From Brevibacillus fortis (GTDB lineage: Bacteria; Bacillota; Bacilli; Brevibacillales; Brevibacillaceae): a DNA stretch of 64,000 bases. Below, in pieces: positions 56,607 to 64,000 of this stretch (positions are counted from its first letter, which is position 1; the number at the start of each line of letters is the position of its first letter). A program made the translations under genes and the position numbers. The notes below the pieces were generated by a model. That model did not search any database. It worked only from the letters and a program-made list of their open reading frames with translations, and was not told the origin of the DNA. The stretch is taken from assembly GCF_003013395.1 (NCBI RefSeq), contig NZ_PXZM01000012.1, positions 230,143 through 294,142 of the forward strand. Direction: 5' to 3'.

Positions 56607-57746
56607 ATGCATATTACCGTTCAGCGTGAAAAGCTGTCGAACGCCGTATCGCATGTTAGCAAAGCAGTTTCTAGCAGAACTACGATTCCAATTTTGACCG
56701 GGATTAAAATCAAAACGGATGATGAAGGTTTGACACTGACAGCAAGCGATTCTGATGTGTCTATTGAAGTTCAGATTCCGATGGAAGAAGCCGGAGAATG
56801 GGGAGTAACGGTACATCAACCTGGTAGCATCGTGTTGACTGCACGTATTTTCAGCGAAATCGTGCGCAAGCTGCCAAGCAATGAAATCGATATTCGAGTT
56901 GATGATCGCCTCGTAACCCAAATTCGTTCTGGGCAAGCTGAGTTCACCATTAACGGGATGAATGCGAACGAATATCCACAGCTGCCGCATCTGGAAGAAG
57001 ATAAAGTCTTCAGTGTTCCCTGTGATTTACTGAAGGCGATGATTCGTCAAACTGTTTTTGGTGTATCCACTTCCGAAATGCGTCCGATCTTGACCGGTTT
57101 GATGTGGTCGCTTGATCAAGGCAAATTGCGTTTTGTGGCAACCGACAGCCATCGTTTGGCTAGCCGTACCGCTATGGTCGAATGCCCAGAGGATCTTTCT
57201 TTCCATAACGTGGTTGTTCCGGGTAAAAGCTGCAATGAATTGGTAAAAATATTAGATGACGACCAAAATCTCGCGGATATCGTTGTTGCTGACAATCAAA
57301 TTTTGGTGAAGTCCAAGCACATCCTGTTCTATTCCCGTCTCCTGGAAGGAACATATCCGGACACGACCAGAATCATTCCACAAGGAAGCAAAACGGAGAT
57401 TACCGTCAGCACTAAGGAATTTTTGCAATCCATCGAGCGTGCTTCCTTGCTGAGCCGTGAAGGCAAGTCGAACGTAGTCAAGCTTGTTACGATGCCTGAT
57501 GGAACTGTCGAAATTACGTCCAATGCACCTGAGATCGGGAAAGTAACGGATATGTTGATGCCAAAAGCAATGAATGGCGAAGAATTGAAAATTTCCTTCA
57601 ACGCCAAATACATGATCGATGCGCTGCGTGCAATTGATAGCGCAGAAATCAAAGCGAGCTTTAGCGGCCCGATGAGTCCATTTGTGATCCGTCCAACTGA
57701 TCATGACTGGATGCTCCATCTGATTTTGCCGGTTCGTACGTACTAA
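56607..57746 (+). CDS. dnaN: DNA polymerase III sliding clamp (beta subunit)
   Basis: 379 residues, three similar clamp domains of about 125 residues, ending MLHLILPVRTY as expected. It encircles DNA and tethers polymerases. GAGAGGGAGG precedes ATG. The first gene after oriC on the right arm. Confidence 0.97.
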   Translation: MHITVQREKLSNAVSHVSKAVSSRTTIPILTGIKIKTDDEGLTLTASDSDVSIEVQIPMEEAGEWGVTVHQPGSIVLTARIFSEIVRKLPSNEIDIRVDDRLVTQIRSGQAEFTINGMNANEYPQLPHLEEDKVFSVPCDLLKAMIRQTVFGVSTSEMRPILTGLMWSLDQGKLRFVATDSHRLASRTAMVECPEDLSFHNVVVPGKSCNELVKILDDDQNLADIVVADNQILVKSKHILFYSRLLEGTYPDTTRIIPQGSKTEITVSTKEFLQSIERASLLSREGKSNVVKLVTMPDGTVEITSNAPEIGKVTDMLMPKAMNGEELKISFNAKYMIDALRAIDSAEIKASFSGPMSPFVIRPTDHDWMLHLILPVRTY

Positions 57747-57778
57747 TTTATTTTTACGTAAAAGAAAGGAGCCAAGCC

Positions 57779-57994
57779 ATGCGTGAGGTTTCCATTAGCA
57801 CAGACTATATTGCTCTCGGCCAATTTTTGAAGCTGGCTGAAATCATTGACACGGGGGGAATGGCCAAAGCTTTTTTGGCTGAGGTTCCGATCCAGATCAA
57901 TGGAGAGCTGGACAACAGACGTGGACGCAAGCTATATCCTGGCGATGAAGTGGCGATTGAAGGCTTTGGTCGCTATCAAGTGGTACGCCCCTGA
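57779..57994 (+). CDS. yaaA: S4-domain RNA-binding protein YaaA
   Basis: 71 residues with the S4 pattern (LGQFLKLAEIIDTGGMAKAF, NGELDNRRGRKLYPGDEV). Possibly involved in large-subunit assembly. Between dnaN and recF, the conserved position. Confidence 0.93.
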   Translation: MREVSISTDYIALGQFLKLAEIIDTGGMAKAFLAEVPIQINGELDNRRGRKLYPGDEVAIEGFGRYQVVRP

Positions 57995-58010
57995 GAGGAG
58001 AGCGTGATTC

Positions 58011-59129
58011 TTGTTTCTCAAGAACCTGTCGCTAACCAATTATCGCAACTACGAAACGATGTCCCTGTCGTTTGACGGTCCCATCCAGTTGTTTATTGGC
58101 AACAACGCTCAAGGGAAAACGAATGCTCTCGAATCGATCTATGTTTTGGCACTCGCCAAATCCCACCGAACGCCCCGCGACAAGGAGCTTATTTCCTGGG
58201 ATGCCGATTATGCCACGATCCGTAGCGATGTTCTTCGTCGCTACGGTTCTGTTCGTTTAGAGCTGCAGTTGACAACCAAGGGAAAGCGGGCCAAAATCAA
58301 CGGAATGGAACAGCAGAAGCTGAGCGCCTATGTGGGGGCATTGAATGTCGTCATGTTTGCACCCGAGGATCTTTCCATTGTCAAAGGCGCACCTGCCCAG
58401 CGCAGACGCTTCATCGATATGGAAATTGGTCAGGTTTCACCTACGTATCTTTATTATTTGAGCAATTACAACAAAGTGCTGGCCCAGCGAAATCAGCTTT
58501 TAAAGGATTTGGCCATGAAAAAAAGTAACTCGCTGGAAATGCTGGCAATTTGGAATACCCAATTAGCCGATTTAGCGGTAAAATTGTTAAAGAAGCGTTT
58601 TGAGTTCATTCGGAAGCTGGAGACGTGGGCACAGGAAATCCACACCGGCATTACCGATGGCAGGGAAAGACTTTCTTTGCATTACGTAAACTCATCGCCC
58701 GTTACAGAAGAGATGACGATAGATCAGGCTGTAGATAAAATGCTTGCTGCCTACGAAGAGGTTCGCGACAGGGAAATCATGCGGGGAAGCACCCTTATTG
58801 GTCCACACCGTGATGATTTTTCACTTAAAGTGAACAACATGGATGTGCAAACGTATGGTTCCCAGGGACAGCAACGCACCAGTGCGCTGTCCATTAAATT
58901 GGCCGAAATTGAGCTGATTAAAGAAGAAGTGGGAGAATACCCCGTTCTGTTGTTGGATGATGTCTTGTCAGAGTTGGATGAACATCGGCAAACATTACTG
59001 CTCGAAACCATTCAGGATCGAGTACAGACGTTTGTAAGTACCACAGGTGTGGAAGGCTTAAAGCATCAGGTTCTCCAGCAAGCCTCTCGTTTTTACGTGA
59101 AGGAAGGGAAAATCTCCGGAGAAAGGTAG
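58011..59129 (+). CDS. recF: DNA repair and recombination protein RecF
   Basis: 372 residues from TTG 58011 (GAGAGGAGAG upstream). Walker [14 protein letters not shown], signature [12 protein letters not shown] and Walker [14 protein letters not shown]. An SMC-like ATPase that helps load RecA at gaps with RecO and RecR. Confidence 0.97.
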   Translation: MFLKNLSLTNYRNYETMSLSFDGPIQLFIGNNAQGKTNALESIYVLALAKSHRTPRDKELISWDADYATIRSDVLRRYGSVRLELQLTTKGKRAKINGMEQQKLSAYVGALNVVMFAPEDLSIVKGAPAQRRRFIDMEIGQVSPTYLYYLSNYNKVLAQRNQLLKDLAMKKSNSLEMLAIWNTQLADLAVKLLKKRFEFIRKLETWAQEIHTGITDGRERLSLHYVNSSPVTEEMTIDQAVDKMLAAYEEVRDREIMRGSTLIGPHRDDFSLKVNNMDVQTYGSQGQQRTSALSIKLAEIELIKEEVGEYPVLLLDDVLSELDEHRQTLLLETIQDRVQTFVSTTGVEGLKHQVLQQASRFYVKEGKISGER

Positions 59130-59140
59130 GGGGTACAGGG

Positions 59141-61353
<2,213 letters not shown>

Positions 61354-61362
61354 TTTTGAACG

Positions 61363-61400
61363 AAGAAAAGCTTGTCCTTTACCGGGCAAGCTTTTTCTTC
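61363..61400 (+). terminator. Terminator of gyrB
   Basis: GAAGAAAAGCTTG pairs with CAAGCTTTTTCTTC around TCCTTTACCGGG. Nine bases past the gyrB stop. Confidence 0.8.
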
Positions 61401-61420
61401 ATGAAAATTTAAAAACACGT

Positions 61421-61450
61421 TTGAAATAGAGTATGAAAATGACTTATAAT
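61421..61450 (+). promoter_or_regulatory. Promoter of the tRNA array
   Basis: TTGAAA (61421-61426), an 18-base spacer, TATAAT (61445-61450). A second, weaker candidate TTGCAA-17-TAGATT lies at 61521-61549, close to the first tRNA. Confidence 0.7.
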
Positions 61451-61569
61451 AGGGTGTACTTTTGTTAAGCCTGTTTCACAAAAAAGTTCACCCACGCAAT
61501 AAAAAAAAACAAAATTTCTATTGCAATGAATTAAAAAGTATGCTAGATTTAAGTTCCGGAAGTAATCGC

Positions 61570-61646
<77 letters not shown>

Positions 61647-61690
61647 CTTACATAGCTGATATGACAATTGTGTCATTAAAGCGCCCAGAT

Positions 61691-61766
61691 GGGGCTGTAG
61701 CTCAGTTGGGAGAGCGCCTGCCTTGCAAGCAGGAGGTCATCGGTTCGATCCCGTTCAGCTCCACCA
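61691..61766 (+). tRNA. tRNA-Ala (TGC)
   Basis: 76-nt cloverleaf, anticodon TGC (CTTGCAA loop), CCA encoded. Confidence 0.95.
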
Positions 61767-61783
61767 TTCTAAAATATGATTAT

Positions 61784-61859
61784 TCCTCGGTAGCTCAGTT
61801 GGTAGAGCAATCGGCTGTTAACCGATCGGTCGGCGGTTCGAGTCCGTCCCGAGGAGCCA
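61784..61859 (+). tRNA. tRNA-Asn (GTT)
   Basis: 76 nt, anticodon GTT, discriminator G, CCA encoded. Confidence 0.95.
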
Positions 61860-61866
61860 TTCAAAT

Positions 61867-61940
61867 GGCCCGTTGGTGAAGCGGTTTAACACAGCAGCCT
61901 TTCACGCTGTCATTCAGGGGTTCGAATCCCCTACGGGTCA
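61867..61940 (+). tRNA. tRNA-Glu (TTC), CCA not encoded
   Basis: 74 nt, anticodon TTC. The acceptor ends with A followed by CCT, so the CCA tail must be completed by CCA-adding enzyme. Confidence 0.92.
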
Positions 61941-61977
61941 CCTAGCAAAACGCCTTGCAGTTTCGCAGGGCATATAT

Positions 61978-62053
61978 GGAGGCTTAGCTCAGCTGGGAGA
62001 GCATCTGCCTTACAAGCAGAGGGTCGGCGGTTCGATCCCGTCAGCCTCCACCA
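61978..62053 (+). tRNA. tRNA-Val (TAC)
   Basis: 76 nt, anticodon TAC, CCA encoded. Confidence 0.95.
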
Positions 62054-62078
62054 CTTTTTACAACTGAAATGTTTACAT

Positions 62079-62155
62079 GGAGCTGTGGTGAAGTTGGAGT
62101 TCACGCCGGTCTGTCACACCGGAGGTCGCGGGTTCGAGTCCCGTCAGCTCCGCCA
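62079..62155 (+). tRNA. tRNA-Asp (GTC)
   Basis: 77 nt, anticodon GTC, discriminator G, CCA encoded. Confidence 0.95.
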
Positions 62156-62190
62156 TTTTTTCTCAAGCGATGGCGAAATAAAACGCTTGA

Positions 62191-62266
<76 letters not shown>

Positions 62267-62280
62267 TTTATATAAAACAT

Positions 62281-62356
62281 GCCGGTATAGCTCAATTGGT
62301 AGAGCACCTGACTTGTAATCAGGGGGTTGTGGGTTCAAGTCCTATTGCCGGCACCA
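62281..62356 (+). tRNA. tRNA-Thr (TGT)
   Basis: 76 nt, anticodon TGT, CCA encoded. Confidence 0.95.
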
Positions 62357-62400
62357 TTTTCCTTAAAAGTGAATAAGGTTTACTTTTGAAGGACAAGCTT

Positions 62401-62485
62401 GGGGAGATAGTGAAGTGGCTAAACACGGCAGACTGTAAATCTGCTCCCTCCGGGTTCGGCGGTTCGAATCCGTCTCTCCCCACCA
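62401..62485 (+). tRNA. tRNA-Tyr (GTA)
   Basis: 85 nt with a long variable arm, anticodon GTA, CCA encoded. Confidence 0.95.
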
Positions 62486-62503
62486 TCTTTACTTCATGGC
62501 TAT

Positions 62504-62578
62504 TGGGGTATAGCCAAGCGGTAAGGCAACGGACTTTGACTCCGTCATTCCTAGGTTCAAATCCTAGTACCCCAGCCA
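62504..62578 (+). tRNA. tRNA-Gln (TTG)
   Basis: 75 nt, anticodon TTG, discriminator G, CCA encoded. Confidence 0.94.
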
Positions 62579-62585
62579 TTTTTGA

Positions 62586-62661
62586 GAGCCATTAGCTCAG
62601 TTGGTAGAGCATCTGACTTTTAATCAGAGGGTCGAAGGTTCGAGTCCTTCATGGCTCACCA
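62586..62661 (+). tRNA. tRNA-Lys (TTT)
   Basis: 76 nt, anticodon TTT, CCA encoded. Confidence 0.95.
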
Positions 62662-62691
62662 GTTTTTAAAACAAGAGATAGATCTTCTTGT

Positions 62692-62777
62692 GCGGTCGTG
62701 GCGGAATGGCAGACGCGCTGGCTTCAGGTGCCAGTGGTGGCAACACCGTGGAGGTTCAAGTCCTCTCGACCGCACCA
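62692..62777 (+). tRNA. tRNA-Leu (CAG)
   Basis: 86 nt with a long variable arm, anticodon CAG, CCA encoded. Confidence 0.94.
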
Positions 62778-62793
62778 AGAAATTCCTTCTTAT

Positions 62794-62869
62794 GCGGACG
62801 TAGCTCAATTGGTAGAGCGTCGCCTTGCCAAGGCGAAGGTCGAGGGTTCGAGACCCTTCGTCCGCTCCA
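62794..62869 (+). tRNA. tRNA-Gly (GCC)
   Basis: 76 nt, anticodon GCC, discriminator U, CCA encoded. Confidence 0.95.
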
Positions 62870-62875
62870 TAACAT

Positions 62876-62949
62876 GTGCCCTTAGCTCAGCTGGATAGAG
62901 CGTTTGACTACGAATCAAAAGGTCGGGAGTTCGAATCTCTCAGGGCACG
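62876..62949 (+). tRNA. tRNA-Arg (ACG), CCA not encoded
   Basis: 74 nt, anticodon ACG (read as inosine after TadA editing). Discriminator G is followed by CAT, so CCA is added after transcription. Confidence 0.93.
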
Positions 62950-62981
62950 CATCTTCATCTTAAAAAGTGAAGAACGATAAT

Positions 62982-63058
62982 CGGGAAGTAGCTCAGCTTG
63001 GTAGAGTACTTGGCTTGGGACCAAGGGGTCGCAGGTTCGAATCCTGTCTTCCCGACCA
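62982..63058 (+). tRNA. tRNA-Pro (TGG)
   Basis: 77 nt, anticodon TGG, CCA encoded. Confidence 0.95.
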
Positions 63059-63074
63059 TGATTCAAATGAATAT

Positions 63075-63156
63075 GCCGGTGTGGCGGAATGGCAGACGCG
63101 CGCGACTCAAAATCGTGAGGGAAACCGTGGGGGTTCAAGTCCCTTCACCGGCACCA
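63075..63156 (+). tRNA. tRNA-Leu (CAA)
   Basis: 82 nt with a long variable arm, anticodon CAA, CCA encoded. Confidence 0.92.
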
Positions 63157-63163
63157 TATTCAA

Positions 63164-63237
63164 GCGGGTGTAGTTCAATGGTAGAACTCCAGCCTTCCAA
63201 GCTGGTCGCGTGGGTTCGATTCCCATCACCCGCTCCA
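63164..63237 (+). tRNA. tRNA-Gly (TCC)
   Basis: 74 nt, anticodon TCC, CCA encoded. Confidence 0.95.
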
Positions 63238-63245
63238 TATTTTGC

Positions 63246-63334
63246 GGAGGGATACCGAAGTGGTCATAACGGGGCGGTCTTGAAAACCGTTAGAGTGCAA
63301 GCTCACGGGGGTTCGAATCCCTCTCCCTCCGCCA
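63246..63334 (+). tRNA. tRNA-Ser (TGA)
   Basis: 89 nt with a long variable arm, anticodon TGA, discriminator G, CCA encoded. Confidence 0.94.
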
Positions 63335-63358
63335 CTTCTTTTTATTACGAATAATTAT

Positions 63359-63435
63359 GGCGGCGTAGCTCAGATGGCTAGAGCGTTCGGTTCATACCCG
63401 AAAGGTCGGGGGTTCGATCCCCTCCACCGCTACCA
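63359..63435 (+). tRNA. tRNA-Met (CAT), elongator type
   Basis: 77 nt, anticodon CAT. The acceptor pairs from position 1 (G-U) and the anticodon stem lacks the three G-C pairs of initiator tRNA, so it is the elongator. CCA encoded. Confidence 0.88.
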
Positions 63436-63436
63436 T

Positions 63437-63510
63437 AGGGGCATAGTTTAACGGTAGAACGAAGGTCTCCAAAACCTTTGGTGTGGGTTCGATTCCTACT
63501 GCCCCTGCCA
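63437..63510 (+). tRNA. tRNA-Trp (CCA)
   Basis: 74 nt, anticodon CCA in CTCCAAA, discriminator G, CCA tail encoded. Confidence 0.95.
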
Positions 63511-63540
63511 AGGAACATTTTAAAAACTCGTATACATTAT

Positions 63541-63617
63541 GGCGGTCGTGGCGAAGGGGTTAACGCACCGGATTGTGGCTCCGGCACTCGTGGGTTCAAG
63601 TCCCATCGATCGCCCCA
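63541..63617 (+). tRNA. tRNA-His (GTG)
   Basis: 77 nt including the encoded G at -1 opposite C73, anticodon GTG, CCA encoded. Confidence 0.94.
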
Positions 63618-63639
63618 TTTTTTTTGATAACTACAATAT

Positions 63640-63713
63640 GTCTCAGTAGCTCAGCTGGATAGAGCATCCGCCTTCTAAGCGGACGGTCGGGAGTTCGAAC
63701 CTCTCCTGAGACG
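63640..63713 (+). tRNA. tRNA-Arg (TCT), CCA not encoded
   Basis: 74 nt, anticodon TCT. Discriminator G is followed by TTT, so CCA must be added. Confidence 0.93.
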
Positions 63714-63721
63714 TTTTACAT

Positions 63722-63806
63722 GCGGTCGTGGTGGAATTGGCAGACACACCATCTTGAGGGGGTGGCGGGGCGACCCGTGCGAGTTCGAGTCTCGCCGACC
63801 GCACCA
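63722..63806 (+). tRNA. tRNA-Leu (GAG)
   Basis: 85 nt with a long variable arm, anticodon GAG, CCA encoded. Last of the array. Confidence 0.94.
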
Positions 63807-63834
63807 TTAATTTTAATGAGGCTGAAAAAACCTC

Positions 63835-63863
63835 TTGATTAATGAAAGGTAATGTGGTATATT
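63835..63863 (+). promoter_or_regulatory. rRNA operon promoter P1
   Basis: TTGATT (63835-63840), 17-base spacer, TATATT (63858-63863). A short GAGG/CCTC hairpin just before it may end the tRNA transcript. Confidence 0.7.
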
Positions 63864-63928
63864 AGAAATCTACTCACGAAACACTAAGTTTAAATGAGTA
63901 GAACAAATCACATGCAACTAAAAAGTTG

Positions 63929-63957
63929 TTGACTTCGAAAGTTAGATGTGATAAATT
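63929..63957 (+). promoter_or_regulatory. rRNA operon promoter P2 and leader start
   Basis: TTGACT (63929-63934), 17-base spacer, TAAATT (63952-63957). The following CTCTTTGAAAACT at the window edge is the leader sequence commonly found just before 16S rRNA in Bacilli, so an rRNA operon begins beyond the edge. Confidence 0.7.
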
Positions 63958-64000
63958 AAAGATCTGCACTGAACATGGTGCAAAATGCTCTTTGAAAACT

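Overview
The window is the replication-origin region of a low-GC Gram-positive, endospore-forming bacterium. Gene order (rpmH, dnaA, dnaN, yaaA, recF, remB, gyrB on one side; yidC, jag, mnmE, mnmG, rsmG, noc, parA, parB on the other), sporulation genes (yyaC, a YjcZ peptide), Bacillus-type DnaA boxes and parS sites, and protein character suggest the family Paenibacillaceae, most likely Brevibacillus. The genus is inferred; no 16S rRNA gene lies inside the window.

Layout. 1-392: 5' part of an iron-siderophore binding lipoprotein gene with a Fur-box-like site. About 780-12,805: an accessory island abutting the 3' end of rlmH. It holds two intact genes of unknown or immunity-like type, five or so broken genes, and an AT-rich type III restriction-modification pair. 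12,787-15,320: rlmH, a CxxH/CxxC protein, a 209-nt rod-shaped inverted repeat of unknown nature, and an HtrA protease. 15,602-21,334: the essential walRKHIJ cell-wall operon. 21,542-32,659: an M23 endopeptidase, purA, dnaB, rplI, gdpP, yybS, rpsR-ssb-rpsF and ychF. 32,874-42,280: an NAD(P)-binding protein, secreted PepF, a YjcZ peptide, a two-domain Ig-like protein, DUF951, MscS, DUF3343, YyaC, a lipid-kinase-like protein, DUF554 and a cysteine-desulfurase-like enzyme. 42,296-49,324: parAB, noc, a disrupted mgtC, rsmG and mnmG. 49,341-54,453: mnmE, jag, yidC, yidD, rnpA, an unexpected nucleotidyltransferase, and rpmH. 54,541-56,606: bipartite oriC around dnaA. 56,607-61,353: dnaN to gyrB. 61,570-63,806: 23 tRNA genes, followed by the tandem promoters and leader of an rRNA operon.

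Nearly all genes are transcribed away from oriC: minus strand to its left, plus strand to its right. The few exceptions to the left (a 78-aa ORF, a 123-aa protein, the NAD(P)-binding protein, YjcZ, YyaC) are small or sporulation-related.

The most interesting observation concerns the last bases of rlmH. The site resembling GAGCCTTATCATAAGTGATG recurs in degenerate form, in the same orientation, near 5,437-5,470 and 780-813. The two distal copies are nearly identical to each other and resemble the attachment core used by staphylococcal cassette chromosome (SCC) elements, which integrate at exactly this place in rlmH. The island therefore looks like two tandem SCC-like insertions, one carrying the type III R-M system and one carrying immunity-type genes. 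No ccr recombinase is visible in the window. Secondary points of interest are a second DnaA-box cluster about 19 kb from oriC, a 96-bp structured insertion with TA flanks splitting mgtC, the rod-shaped element near 13.7 kb, and the separation of rpmH from rnpA by a nucleotidyltransferase gene.
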